Assembly (NCBI GenBank): GCA_963965975.1
Contig: OZ014420.1
Location: forward strand, 5,854,001 to 5,918,000
Length of the DNA: 64,000 nucleotides
Reading direction: 5' to 3'
Origin: Xestospongia bergquistia
Lineage: Eukaryota > Porifera > Demospongiae > Haplosclerida > Petrosiidae
A model generated the notes under the pieces. That model did not search any database. It was not told where the DNA came from and worked only from the letters and a program-made list of their open reading frames with translations. The first letter of the stretch is position 1. Each line of letters starts with the position of its first letter. The translations under genes were made by a program, and so were the position numbers. Shown piece by piece: positions 25,329 through 38,246 of the stretch.

Positions 25329-28052
25329 TCAAGAAGGTGGTGGTGGAGGGGGTGGATCACTGGGTGGAGGAGGGGGTGGAGCCTGAAAGCAAAATTGCAA
25401 GAAGTAATTTAACAAAAATATAATTTTAAGGACATGGTGTACCTGATCTGGGGGTGGAGGAGGAGGTGGAGCATTTACCGAAGGAAGCGGAACATTTGAT
25501 GGAGGAGGTGGAATAGGTCCTGCCCATCCCATGGCTGGTATAACAATAAATAGTTTTAGCAAGGATATTTGGAATAGTTATATTACTTTGAGGAGGAACT
25601 GGAGTTGAGTCTGATGGCAAAGATGGAGCTGGAGGAAGTGGAGCTTGTGAGGGATGTGGCACTGGAACAGGTACAGGAGCAGATACAGCATCAGGTGTTT
25701 GGTTTTGTGGAATAGGCATCATTCCTGGTATTGGTACAGGTAACCATGGAGGACCCACTAAGAAAGAAAGAGAGAAAAAGTGAGTAAACAAGAGAGAGAA
25801 CCCTCACTTGGTAATGGTGGCATTAACAAAGGAGGAAAGGGAACTAAAGGAATTCCTGCTGCCCATGCCTCAGCAGCTGACATACCAGCTGGAAAACTGC
25901 CAGCCATCTAGTAACAAACATAATAATAATATACAATAGATGTACTGGTATAACATACCAGAGAAGCAGGTGGAGGTACCTGTGTTCCTCCAGCTGTCTC
26001 TGGGACAGTCTCTCCTAGTTCTTTCATTAATGATTGATACTATGAAAATACACATTGTAAAAGGGTTGCTATAACAACAATGAGTATTACCTCACTATCC
26101 ATTTTAGCACGATCTGTTACAGTTAAGGGACCAGAATTTCCAGATCTGATGAGTGAGAGAAAGAGGGAGGGAGGGGGGGGGGGGAGAGAAGAAAGACGTC
26201 ACAGTTAGAAGAGAACAAACACATCTAATACTCACAGATCAACTTTACAATCAGAGGCAATATGACCACCTCCTCCACAACGACTACAAATAATAGTAGA
26301 GGTAATATTTTGACCTTCAGGACATTCCCATGTACGATGAGCAGCTGAACCACAATTACGACACCTGACAGGAGAGAGAAAGAGTCAAAGTTAAGGAGAG
26401 AGGCAGACACTTTCAAATCCTCACGTCAATAGATCCAATGGCCTATATGTGCCATTAAGTTCAGCTAATTGCATCATTTGCTGCCTCTTTAGATCATTCT
26501 CATTGCCAGGATTATCAATACCAGATTGAACGATGGCCTTGATCTAATTAACCAAAATAAGTAATCATTTCAATATTTTTTATACAAACCCTATCCACTC
26601 CAATCTTAAGATCTTCAGGTGATGTTGCCGATATCAGTGCATGTAATGGTTCATCTTCTCCTGGTTGTGGTATCCCCATTCTATTAAACTTGCCTTCTTT
26701 AGTAGCACCTTTCCCTCTTATCATGATCTTACAGTTTGTCTGAATAAATAATGATAGTAAAGCATTGATATATGGATGAGTGGATAAACAGAGAAATTGA
26801 CGACTGATTTACCTCTTTCTCAAGAGTTTTCAAAGTATTTCCACGAGGTCCAATGATTAACCCAACAAAGTTAGTTAGAGGATGTTCATCTTGTGGTATA
26901 AATACCTTATCTTCAAACTTTTTAGTAGGAGCTCTAGATATTATATCATAGCTACCATTAACTAATACTGACATACTTACCTGTAGTCAGCTGGAGGTTG
27001 ATACATGGGATTTATGCGGAGTGCCTCTTGGATTAACTCATGTCGATCATCTTCCATCTTTTTTCTTACTCGTACCTCACGTGTGTTCAAACGTTTGCCG
27101 TCATGACTGTACAATGGCTCAGGAGACGGAGACCTTGAAAGAAAAATAAAAGCATAACAAAATGGAAGAGATAAGATGTAGTACCTGTCTATTGGATTGG
27201 GTGGTATCCCTAAATCATCAATCCTCAATCTTCTACTTAAATCTTCCACTTGAAGATGAACTAAACACAAAGACAATATATACAATAAACACAGTCAAAC
27301 AAAAAACTAGAATAAATACTATAAAAATAATGACATAGAGTCAAACAGACATATAAGCAATATATTCTGTTAATTACTAGGAGCATACTCTAAAAAGATG
27401 GTCTATACATTAGAAGATACAAAACCAACAACAGTAAGGGCACCAAAGAGAGAGATATCATGATTTTAATACAATACTAATACTATGTCATTTTTCTCTT
27501 AAATCTAGTACAATAAATAAGAGGGTAGATTACTTACTTAAATATAATTTTTGTTGCATTTCTGACATATTGGGTGGAATAACAGTAGGCATCCCTGGGA
27601 TGACTGTACGTGACTCCTCCCCTCCCCAACGACTCCGCTTTTTTTTCTTAGTAGGTGGTTCTTCTGATGCTAATAAATAAAGGAACAAGAATTTTGCAAA
27701 ATTATTTGTTAAATTCAAAATGTACACAATAGAACAATGATCTTTCAAAAAAAGATTAGGGTTCTTTAGAACTAGTATTTGTGTATAATTAAGTAATGAA
27801 TTAGTAAGTAATGCTATCATTTTAGACTCACTTGGTATATGTGTATTTAAAAATGATTATGTTCTAATTGTACTCACTTGGGAAAAGTGCTGAAGCAGCT
27901 CTTTTTGCCGCTTCCAAATGAGCTTGTAGGTCTGGATTGTTCAGAGCAGATTTAGAGCCCAAATTATTTGAGGAACTATTCCCTGAAGAATAACGACCTT
28001 GAAGTACTGGATGAATACGTCCTAGCGGTGTTGTATTGGCGCCTGTTGCCAT
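25329..28052 (-). CDS. SF1: Splicing factor 1 / branchpoint-binding protein
   Basis: SF1 binds the intron branchpoint in the early spliceosome (E complex) with U2AF. The ATG is at 28052-28050; exon 1 ends at 27878 before GTGAGT. In order the protein shows a basic ULM-like segment (KKKKRSRWG), a helical segment ending GIPPNPIDR, the [12 protein letters not shown] motif (the known phosphorylation site in the family), a KH domain with [12 protein letters not shown] (near 26850) and QUA2-like downstream sequence, two CCHC zinc knuckles (CRNCG and CSRCG, about 26230-26370), a DRAKMDSE helix and a Pro-rich C-terminus ending PPPPPPPS with the stop at 25331-25329. Human SF1 keeps one zinc knuckle as I recall, while yeast BBP has two. 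Part of this gene (about 26115-27576) was copied into the neighbouring tandem array. Exon 1 lies 276 bp from a divergent gene. Confidence 0.93.
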
Positions 28053-28328
28053 GATGATTCTGTGAAGAGTAATAAAAGGGCGTTAATAAGAACAAACATG
28101 CATTCTGTACTTATTTTACTAATTATATGGTCATTATACTACTTTATTGGACGTACTATGACTTACCAATCCTTAGTGTTGTTCAAATACCTACTGGCTA
28201 TTCCAAATAAAAAGTAATCATTGAAAACGTCAACCCAATGTGCTCATGTTAATAACTAACCACACCTATTAATAAAATTTATTAACGCCCAATTATATTT
28301 AATGGAGGTGGGGCTGCCTTTCAGCAAA
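28053..28328. promoter_or_regulatory. Divergent promoter region between SF1 and a dioxygenase gene
   Basis: Only 276 bp separate the start codons of SF1 (minus) and the first phytanoyl-CoA-dioxygenase-like gene (plus), so a shared bidirectional promoter is likely. No TATA box stands out. Inference from position. Confidence 0.45.
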
Positions 28329-29572
28329 ATGGCACAGTTCGTTAGACTTTTTCGGAGGATTCCTATAACATTAAACAGATTCCAAAAGAATTTCTCAATA
28401 GGTAAGTAATAGGACTTTACATTTGATATTCTAAAATCAGATCAATGCTCTCTACATTGAGAGAAAACTGAATTTTATTATTCACTTTCCTATCTATTGT
28501 TATAGCTGCGGCTACAGTTGAGGAAGCTCCACAAGTTTATACAGTTTCGCCACCTCAACCAAAGGAAAAGAAACCAGGACAGTTGTCTTTAAAACAAGTC
28601 AACCAATACTTTCAAGATGGATTTATCATTGTGCCACATCTCTTTACAAATGACGAGTTGAAGCCTGTACTAGAAGCAGTCAATGAATGTGTAGATAGGT
28701 TAGCAGAAAAGCTCTATAAAGGAGGTAAAATTAAGGATAAAGCAGAAAAGGCTGGCTTCTACGATCGCTTAACATTGATTGAGGCTCAGTTCCCAGGTGC
28801 TGCCATTATATTGCACAAAGAAGGATATCTACCAGTTGCATTTCAAAACTTGTGGTCTAATGACAAAGCACTGAACATTGTTGAACAACTCATTGGTCCT
28901 GACATTGCTGCCCACCCAGTTTGGAACCTTCGTACCAAGACTCCAGTCAATGAAGAAACCACAGTACCTTGGCATCAAGACAATGCTTACTTCTATCCTT
29001 CTTCTCTCCATACACTAATTGCCACAGCCTGGATTCCTCTCATAGATGCTAATACTACTAATGGTTGTATGCAAGTAGTAAAAGGAGGTCATCGACTTGG
29101 TAAGACTGCTACACATACCTGCTGTGCTGGAGGAACCTGGTATGTTGACTTAGCTGAGGAAGAGATGGAAAGAACCCTTGGAGTTAATATGAAGACTGAT
29201 GTTGTGACTTGTGAAGTCCCATTGGGTGGAGTATTATTCCTTAGCAATTGTATCCCTCATCGAAGTCTGGAGAATTACTCAGACAAGATACGTTGGAGTC
29301 TTGATCTTCGTTGGCAAGACCCTGAAAAACCCAGTGGATTTGAAGGCCTAAAAGATTATCTCCTCCTGCGTACAGCAAGCAATCCTAATTATAAAGCAGA
29401 TTGGAAAGACTTTGCTACTGCAGATCGTAACCAACTTCAAAAGGAGTCTTTGGGTATTGAAGGTGATGAATTTGATACAACAGTTCATGGTCCCTGGATG
29501 ACAAGATGGGAGATCACTCATCATAACAGACATACTGAGGCATTGAAAAGAGCCTCTAACATGATAAATTAA
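28329..29572 (+). CDS. Phytanoyl-CoA dioxygenase (PhyH) family protein, copy 1
   Basis: Two exons, 28329-28401 and 28506-29572, join in phase (73+1067 nt) to give 379 aa. The family comprises Fe(II)/2-oxoglutarate dioxygenases that hydroxylate small substrates such as phytanoyl-CoA; the substrate here is unknown. The metal-binding HxD is visible as WHQDN (about H181, D183) and the distal His in PHRSLENYSD (about H276), followed by the Arg of KIRW expected to bind 2-oxoglutarate. Exon 1 encodes MAQFVRLFRRIPITLNRFQK, rich in Arg and free of acidic residues, resembling a mitochondrial presequence instead of the peroxisomal PTS2 of vertebrate PHYH. A close paralogue follows 160 bp downstream. Confidence 0.88.
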
Positions 29573-29735
29573 TTATATTTTGCTGATTTTTCTTTTTTTA
29601 ATGCTATATATAATTTTTATAATATATTATTGTGTATTAAAATTAATGTATTCATTGTTGGAGGTACTTATGCTCTATTTATACGTACAATTTAAATTAT
29701 CACTCTCTCGCGTTATTGAAAGGGATGTGGTAAAG

Positions 29736-30975
29736 ATGGCAACTGTTTTGAAGATTGTTCAGTCCATTCATAGAACTTCTGTAATTGGAAAGACAGCTAG
29801 AACTGTCAATGCATTCTTTACTAAGAGGAGCTATTCCCTAGGTAAGATTTAATGATGGCTGGAAGTCAGTAACCTTTGTCATTTGTCATCTTATAATTGC
29901 AGCTCCAGTTGAGGCAGCTCCAGAGGTTTATACAGTACCGCCTCCTCAACCAAAGGAAAAGAAACTAGGACAGTTGTCTATGCAACAAGTCAATCAATAT
30001 TTTCAAGATGGATTTGTTCTCGTACCTTCTTTTTTCACACACAATGAACTGAAACCAGTGATGGATGCTGTAGAAGAGTGTGTTGATATTGTTGCTGTTA
30101 ATTTGTACAATGCTGGCAAGATCAAAGATAAAGCTGAAAATGCTGGGTTTTACAAGCGACTTATTATACTTGAAGATCAGTTCCCAGGAGCCGCTATCCT
30201 TCTTCACAAACAAGGGTATTTGCCTATAGCATTTCGAAACTTGTGGTCAAATGAGCGACTTTTAAATGTTATCGAGCAATTCATTGGTCCTGAAATTGCT
30301 GGTCATCCTGTTTGGAACCTTCGTACAAAGACTCCTGTTAATGAAGAAGCCACAGTACCTTGGCATCAAGATAACGCTTATCTTGATAAAGCAGTCATAA
30401 CAACCCATCAATCTACAGCCTGGATTCCTCTTATAGACACTAATACTACTAATGGTTGTATGCAAGTAGTAAAAGGAGGTCATCGACTTGGTAAGACTGC
30501 TACACATACTTGCTGTGCTGGAGGAACCTGGTATGTTGACTTAGCTGAGGAAGAGATAGAGAGAACACTTGAAGTTAATATGAAGACCGATGTTGTGACT
30601 TGTGAAGTCCCATTGGGTGGAGTATTATTCCTTAGCAATTGTATCCCTCATCGAAGTCTGGAGAATTATTCAGACAAGATACGCTGGAGTCTTGATCTTC
30701 GTTGGCAACGTCCAAATCAACCCAATGGTTTCTATGGTCTAAAGGAGTGTGTTCTAATGCGCACTGCTAGTAATCCTAATTATATCATTGATTGGGAGGG
30801 GTTTGCTACCCTGGATCGTACAAAGCTTCAAATGGAATCTGAGGACAGTATAGATGATCCATTTGATACTACCATCCATGGTCCTTGGATGAAACGATGG
30901 GAGATTACTCATCCAAACCGGCACACTGAATCAATGAAAGCAGCTGGTAGTTCCTGGCATCCCCACAAATCTTGA
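29736..30975 (+). CDS. Phytanoyl-CoA dioxygenase (PhyH) family protein, copy 2
   Basis: Two exons, 29736-29841 and 29903-30975, join in phase (106+1073 nt) to give 392 aa. It keeps the WHQDN metal motif, the distal PHRS histidine and the KIRW arginine, and has a basic presequence-like exon 1 (MATVLKIVQSIHRTS). The protein parallels copy 1 throughout, but the stretch 30415-30705 is almost identical to 29025-29315 even at silent sites, while the flanks differ clearly. The region before HQDN and the C-terminus (GSSWHPHKS) differ most, so the copies may have different substrates. Tandem orientation and intron position show they arose by duplication. Confidence 0.88.
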
Positions 30976-31276
30976 ATATTTCCGTCATGTGACAATATTT
31001 ATTTGCTGCATTTTGTTATGCATTCATGTTTTTATTAAATGTTCCCTTAATGCGTTTTGTATGATTCATTTATGGTTACAACCTCAAAATATTTTAGTAA
31101 ATAAGGTTGTAATTTGATATATTATCAATGTAGAAGGATGTTCCTTATATGGACATCAATTAGTACTTACTTGGTATCATCAACTAGTCTCATCCTGAGG
31201 CTATATCATGGGAGGGCTGAGGTAGTCTGGAGTTTGTGACTGTGTCTGGGATGTAACTACCAATCCATAGTTATTT

Positions 31277-31362
31277 GATGAAACAACGGGAGACTACTCA
31301 TCAAAACAGACATACTCAATCATTGTTGAGAGATGGCAGTTTTTGGCACGCCAAAAACTTAT
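31277..31362 (+). pseudogene. Relic of a third PhyH gene 3' end
   Basis: About 85 bp align with the last coding stretch of copy 2 (30890-30972): GATGAAACAACGGGAGACTA matches GATGAAACGATGGGAGATTA, followed by a CATCAAAACAGACATACTCA block and ending TGGCAGTTTTTGGCAC against TGGTAGTTCCTGGCAT. No upstream dioxygenase motifs remain nearby. It is a degraded remnant of an earlier tandem copy or a terminal duplication. Confidence 0.55.
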
Positions 31363-31532
31363 TGCTACATGCAGTTTTTATGCTGTTCTTTATGTTGCTC
31401 TTTTTAATAATCATGTATTTATAACTTGTTTCTGTATTGTTAAGAATGAGGCTAATGATATCTCATTAGAATTCTAACAGGAAGCAAAGATGAAAAAGGT
31501 TTGTAGGTGGATCCTGATCACACCCATTACAC

Positions 31533-32115
31533 ATGGCTAGTAAAACAGCTGGCACAATATTGGTGCAGTATATAGCTGTTCGTCGAGATCTTGTCACCAC
31601 TCTCAATTGGCCAATAGGAGCACTTATAGCTCAGGCATGTCATGCTTCGTCAGCAGTTCTTCATATTTATCGAGATGATGAACATGTTCAAGAGTACTTG
31701 AGGGACATTGATCATATGCGTAAAGTTGTCATTGAGGTGATTTCATATAAGTATCATTAATATATGTAGATTATTTGTGCTACATTCTCAATGATGACTG
31801 ATTTTTTCCTATGAAAAACCTAACAGTAGTGAAGAGATTCAGTGTTTATTTATAATTAACTATTATGTCATTACTCATTGCTAAAAATAGAAACATGCTA
31901 GCATCAACACAATTTTGTGTATACTTTGTTGCTATATATTATAGGTGAGAAATGAAGATGATTTACATCAGCTTTCCTCATCACTTCAAGAGGGTGGAGT
32001 CAAGCACAAACTGTGGGTGGAGCAACCAGAAAATTTTCCAACTTGCCTAGCAATAAAACCTTATCCAAAATCAGAAATACAAAAATATTTTAAAAAATTC
32101 AAATTGTTTTCTTAA
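31533..32115 (+). CDS. PTRHD1: PTRHD1-type putative peptidyl-tRNA hydrolase domain protein
   Basis: Exons 31533-31736 and 31945-32115 give 124 aa. The protein follows vertebrate PTRHD1 end to end: VLVQY-like start, WPIGALIAQACHASSA, a helix ending MRKVV, then LWVEQPENFPTCLAIKPYPK and the terminal KKFKLF. PTRHD1 belongs to the Pth2-like fold; hydrolase activity on peptidyl-tRNA has been proposed but is not firmly established. The gene is convergent with lipin on the other strand (about 400 bp apart) and sits downstream of the dioxygenase pair. Confidence 0.88.
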
Positions 32116-32419
32116 ATAAAATCTCATAAAATAATCATTATATAACCTGTGAAAGTAACAAAACAAATAACAATTAATGAATCGAAAGTGAAAATTGAAT
32201 GAAACAAAATTACTTTACACATAATACCAATAGAGAAAGTGGATGTATAAATTCAATGATATTAGTACTATAAAATACAGCAATATATATAAACATATAC
32301 TAATGAGACACATACAACACAAATTTGAACAAGATTCACTATGTATTATTATTATGAGTATGACATCAAGTTGTGTGTTGTGAGTGTTCATGATACAGTT
32401 TGAAATATTAGATAATGTC

Positions 32420-32523
32420 AAATACTGGCTAGAGTAGTGTGTAGATTTAATGCCAAATAAGAGTTAGAGTAGTTGTGTGTAAATTTAATGCCAAATACTG
32501 ATTAGAGTAGTCATGTGTAGATT
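32420..32523. repeat. Degenerate minisatellite between PTRHD1 and lipin
   Basis: Three diverged copies of a 40-50 bp unit with the words TTTAATGCCAAATA and TAGAGTAGT. The rest of the 32116-32523 gap is AT-rich with no gene seen. Confidence 0.6.
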
Positions 32524-35500
32524 TTATAGGTCAGGTAGAACTATTTGATCAAATGAATTAAATGGCTGATGCCAAAACATAAACGATGAAAATTCTTCAC
32601 AAGGTGGAGTATAATTAATTTGCTGCTCAAAATGATGTAAATTTAACCCTTGTGGGTGGTCAGTCTCATCTGTCTCTGTTTTTACTATCTTAGATGAAGG
32701 TGATGTTTGAGCGAGCGGAGGGAATTGAGCATCAACCAATTCCATCAGAGCATTATATCTGTAATATAAATAAACAATGTAATACATGTATTATACTACA
32801 TGTATTACAGGTACATGTATTATACTACATGTATTACAGGTACATGTATATATAATAAATGAATTTAATATTACTATAATGATATTATTACTTACGAGGA
32901 TTGAAAGGTCCATGATAGTTCATTTCTAATTTCTCCTTTATGATTGACAGTAAAGATACGAGACATGGGTATGTCAACTTTGAGATAAGACTTGGCATCC
33001 TATAACATTAATAAGTTATATTATTATTATTATTAACCCCTTGTTAATTGTACATTTATTACTAGGACATTACTATAGTAAATTGGGTTGTGTAACATAC
33101 ACTATGTTTGTTGCCAAAACCAGAATGGAAGGGATTATAGTCATTAGGAAAGAAAGAACGTATTTGTTCCAGGCATAAGATTTTGAATTCCTCGGGCTTC
33201 CTTTCTATAACTTCTCTAGAGAGCAAAATAGACATAAACTGCACTTGTTATGGAAATAAGAATCTTTTACTTTTTGAATGCTGTGTAGAGAGAAAAAGGT
33301 GTGACTAAGAGAGGTCCATCAGGAAGAAAACGTTCTCCTCGACGAGTACTTCTGAGATAATTCTTAGTATACCAAGACTAGAGAGAGAGAGAGATGTCAA
33401 GCAAGCAAACAAACAAACAAACAAACAAACAAGCAAGCAAACAAACAAACAAACAAACAAACAGACAAACAAACAAACAGAGAAACAAAGAACAGAGGAA
33501 CTAGTAATACCTGTCCAATTGCTCTAGCAGAGAGATACACAAAACGATATCCATTTCTATTAATAGCTGAGAACAGTTCTATCACGCCATTATGAGTCCA
33601 GTCCTTTCCTATTAGCGGTAACACATGACCTGCCACATCAGATCTGAAATATAGAACATAAATAATAATTAAATAGTAGTACTATAATCCTGACCTGGTA
33701 ATAGTGCCATCAAAATCAGATATAACAAGTTTGTCAGTGTAGTCCCAGAGATAAAGAGTACAGAATGCTTTAGTAGTACCCTTTATGAAGGAAGTAATTT
33801 GTACATGTACATGTATAAAGAATTCATCCATTTATCAATCTATCCATCCATCTATCTACCTATCCATCCATCTATCCATCCATCCATCTATCTACCTATC
33901 CATCCATCTATCCATCCATCCATCTATCTACCTATCCATCCATCTACCTATCCATCCATCTATCTACCTATCCATCCATCTATCTACTTGTCATTCAATT
34001 AAACACCTGAATTTTTGTAGTGATAGAAAAGACCAGTTCATTTTTTCCCATCTTCAGTGGCCATTTTAACTACATGAGAAAAAGGGTTAATAATTTCATT
34101 TTACAATGGATTAATAGCTAATAATGGACACACAAGACTTACTAATTCCTCTGACGTCAGTTCACTTGTGAAAACAAACTTTTTTCGTCTCATTGATCGC
34201 TGACGATTTCTTGAAGTATTAGTTGGGTGACTCCCACTTTCCTCATCAGTTAGTCCCTCGTCACTTGATAAGTTCTCAACATGTGGCCAACTATCAGGCA
34301 GCGAGGACGACAGAGAGGGTGTGGTCTCATTGTTCAATGGTAGCACAGAACTAGGAGTCTATACGAGATAAAATTGACACAAATACTTTAATACATCCAT
34401 TTCTAAAGCATGCATCCATTTAACCATTATTCCCTATTCATACCTCTTCACTTTTAAATTTGTTGCTATCCAGTTCAGATTCAGAATTGTCACGCCCCCA
34501 AAAATTCCAAAATGATGGACGAGACTACAAAAATGCAATGAATACATAATCACCAGATCTATTAAGCCACACCCCCTCCATTCATCTAGAGTTGGTCTAT
34601 TTGTAATACATTACTTACTTTATTGGGCATATATTTTTTCATGAGATTATTATGAGCAGCTGCAGGCAAAGTTTGTAAGTAAATGAGACCGGACATGATC
34701 ATAGGAGCGGCCACTTGCCATTTATAATACCTGTAATGTATGGAAAGAGGCCAATTATGTTAACGTAAACATTACCATATCAAGATAATGTCATATGACA
34801 TTATCAAATACAGAAATATGCACAATACATAGAGTGATACAAGTTCCATAATAGCTTGCGAACAAATACTATTAGTACAATATATGTAATATAGTGTATG
34901 GTGATCATAATAAAGGTCAGTATAATATAGTATTGTCATTGTAATAAAGTCATCAGTAGTATTACTTATTACAGCCATTTTTAAACAGGGCGAGGTGTTT
35001 TGTATTACATGGATCTCCTAATATAATATGATATCTTTTTATGTGGCATTACATCATGTAGTGATGTTATTATTAACTTACTTGTTGTCTATTTTTACAA
35101 CCAAATCAGGATGGTTCAACATTTCAGTATTAGAATAGAAATCTTCAAATGAGATCTGAGAACTAGTAAAGGCTTCCTCTGATATTCTTCCTTGAACAAG
35201 TCCACCACACAGTGAAATAGACACATTACTTAATACAGAACTTAAGAAAGAAGAGAGAAAAATGACATCAATAGACATCAGTAAATTGTGCTAAAGTGAC
35301 ATACACAACTTTGTCGATATCATCAGTTGATTGGTCAGTTGGAGAGAAAGAAGAAAGGCTACTGATACCACTAGTGGTCGTAACATCACTCTGAGGACTA
35401 GAAGATAAGACATTACATTCAGTATATATATATATTCAATTTATATTCAAATGAAAACAGGTGTAAATTGTATTAGTAAAAGTGTAAAGGCAGGATTAGA

Positions 35501-37794
35501 ATATGGGAATGACAGCATGGGTATGAGTATGAATCTAGATTGAAGAATGGGTATGAGACTGAAATTTAGACTATAGAAGTTGTTGAAATTTGTAAGAATA
35601 TTTAATTATTACATTACTGATGAGCATTAGATTTAAATTATGGACATGAGACTTTCAATGTAGAATACACAAGAACAATTTATACCTCTGAGTTTGAGAA
35701 GTAGGGAAAGATGAGGGATCATGAAAAACAGGGAAGTAATCAGCTTTATCTTCTATTCCCAGATCTAAATCATCTAGATAGACACCATCCTCAATGCTAC
35801 TATAACGTCGTCTCTTCTTGTTACGCCATATTCTACTAAGTGTACCCCAAATACCTCGCCTTACAGCTAGAAGAAGAGTCTAGTAATGATGATTACATTA
35901 AAGTTTAACTATATTGTATTAACATTTACTACATCATCACATGAGGCATAATATATCAGGGATAGTTTGCTTAATGATATTAACATTCCAATAATATAGG
36001 TATGTGTGTGGGTCTACCTTGTTTTTGAGGTAGTCGACCCTCCTCAGCTGTAGATAGAGCATGTGTAATGGCACCTTGTGTTTTAAGGGATTTTGTGTTA
36101 TCTCTAAGTGTTTCTATTTCACTATCACTTAATGCCATTCCACCTTCAGAGCTATGAGAGAGAGAGAGAGAGTATAGACATTATCAAATTATCTTTCCTT
36201 ACTATTTCCTGGTTCCTACTGCACTATCAGATAACACACCACTATCAATGTCACTAGGTAGACTATGAGGAGAGTCCTTACCCAATGGCCATCTAAACTG
36301 TTCAAAATCATCAGTAGGTGTGTAAAAGGCAGCTGAATTGGAATTCTGTGAACAAGAAATGAAATTATATTTATATATACAACAAAAACATGGTCAATAA
36401 TCCATTACTCACAGTTATGCACAGCTGGTCAAATCTATTGCACAGTATGCTACCAAACCAATATGGTTTTCAATGATTGCATACCAACTTGATGAAGTAC
36501 AACGACATCATGTTGTGTGCACATGCTAAGCACAGGTAACACATACATAGTATAGAGAGTCTATAGACATCATATATAGTATATCACACTATCTGGTTAG
36601 CACATGGTATTCATAACATGCCAATTATGAATTTCCTTGTTTACCTCAATGTTTACAGGTAGAGATGAGAGAGATAAAGTAGGTGTTGCTTGAGGAAGGA
36701 ATAAGTCATCTTGTATCTCCTTGTCTGTTTCATCACAAGATTCTGTCTCTTCCTTGATCCCTCCTTGTATTGTCTTGTTGTCTTTTATTTCAGTATCCTG
36801 TTCATTATTGTTGTGTTCATTCTCTTCAACATGTATATGTTCCACTGATGATAGAGGATCATTTAATAGTTGTTCCAAGTCTTCTTGAGGTTCTGAGCCA
36901 AGAGGATCGGGAATGGGTGTGGTTGCAGGATTATGTGATGAAGTAGGCGTAGATGAGGCTACAGGAGTCTCAGAATCAGTCTACATAGATACAAATTATA
37001 ACAATACCTTACTAGCTGATTAAGTTTTTTATTAAGGAACATGCACAACTTACAACTATAGATGTGTTATCTAACTAATCATTGGATTTATACATATATG
37101 TTATGATGACCTAATAGTAGTATAAACTGTCACATGTCTAATATATACATGCAGTATCTATTTAAAGGTTTAAAGGTAAAAGTAGGGTTTACTATGCAAT
37201 GTAAGTACATAGTTAACATAACAAGCTACAAGGTGTTAGTAAATTATTGGAACATGTATGCTGTTAATGTATAGTTTGCACTATTGACCATCTGGACATT
37301 GTACTGTGGTGTAATAGGTCAACAATTATTGCATCATAATAATGAATTTTGTAATAGGGTACAAGTATTAATGATTTTAGTACTAGTTATTTTTGGAGTA
37401 GCTTCCTTACATTTGTTTCTGCACCATTGTCAAAGGAACTTAATTTAGGCTTGACAAAGTAGGCGGAGCCACTTTCAGTTAACATCATACGATTATCAAC
37501 AGACTGTCCATTGACTTCAATTTCAATCTGGACAAGTAATAATATGGATGAATGAATTAAGATATAATGGATAAACACTACCTCTTTCTGTAGGTCTCCA
37601 GTACGAAGCACACCCCATTTTCCAAAACGTACATGAAAGGGTGTGGCTTTGAGGGATCCATCAATCTGTCTAATAGCAATCACATCTACAGCCCCTGTCA
37701 AATTAGCACCATTTAAATCGTAATAGAAATCTTTACAGCTGGAGACAAAGCGTGCACCAGCTCGTCCAACGACACCAAGTCCCAAATAATTCAT
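32524..37794 (-). CDS. LPIN: Lipin, phosphatidate phosphatase
   Basis: Lipins dephosphorylate phosphatidate to diacylglycerol for lipid synthesis and can act as nuclear coregulators. The start ATG at 37794 opens the N-LIP domain ([13 protein letters not shown], then [12 protein letters not shown]; exon 37794-37582, continued in about 37528-37409). Then come an acidic, low-complexity region (around 36640-36980), a basic NLS-like segment (RNKKRRRY, near 35815), the conserved VSISLCGGL segment (near 35200) and the C-terminal LNS2 catalytic domain. The HAD catalytic motif is [12 protein letters not shown], split by the intron between about 33695 and 33643; the DxDxT aspartates are intact. The last exon begins RYNALMELV (about 32760) and ends near 32524. 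All expected parts of an active lipin are present. Introns carry several microsatellites. Confidence 0.92.
32788..32850. repeat. Two 33-bp direct repeats in a lipin intron
   Basis: The unit ACATGTATTATACTACATGT plus ATTACAGGT occurs twice in a row. Each unit contains ACATGT palindromes. Confidence 0.8.
33402..33480. repeat. AAAC/AAGC microsatellite in a lipin intron
   Basis: About 20 tandem tetranucleotides (CAAA with a few CAAG and CAGA variants). The Cys/Leu/Phe-rich tail of a minus-strand open frame here is repeat translation lying past the exon end. Confidence 0.9.
33836..33992. repeat. ATCC/ATCT tetranucleotide tract in a lipin intron
   Basis: Interrupted tetranucleotide repeat arranged as a higher-order unit of about 45 bp (TATCTACCTATCCATCCATC and variants). 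The open frames with STHP/SIHL repeats across it are artefacts. Confidence 0.9.
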
Positions 37795-38246
37795 AATCTG
37801 TTATTGTTGCCATCACATTGTTTAAATAGCACAATAGACAAGATAAACAATAGAATAAAAAGACACAATAAAAACATATTATAGGTTCTAACTACTGAGC
37901 CTAAAACATTAATCCATTTATTCATCTATCTATCTATCTATCTATCCATTCATATATCCATCAACCGTCCATCTATCTATCCATCTATCCATTCATATAT
38001 CCATCGACCGTCCATCTATCTATCCATCCTTTCATTTGTTAAGTAATGCAGGCACTAAGAGATGAATTGAATTATGATCATTAATACCAATTCTTGTATT
38101 AGATGTAATGACAGTACAGTCAATGTATTGGAAGCAGGTATATATGTAGATACAGTGAACACACTATAGTTATTAGAAGTACTACATATTATTATAAAAT
38201 ATTAATATTAAGTTGGGAAAGGTCCAATCTGTTATCATAGCTATAT
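37795..38246. repeat. Upstream of lipin: AT-rich DNA with ATCT/ATCC repeat at 37915-38035
   Basis: Probable 5' region of lipin. A tetranucleotide tract contains two copies of a unit of about 50 bp (CATTCATATATCCATC). I see no coding sequence. Confidence 0.6.

Noticed and set aside
33785..34069. Open frames rich in IHPS/YLSI repeats
   Set aside because: Tetranucleotide repeat in a lipin intron on the opposite strand.
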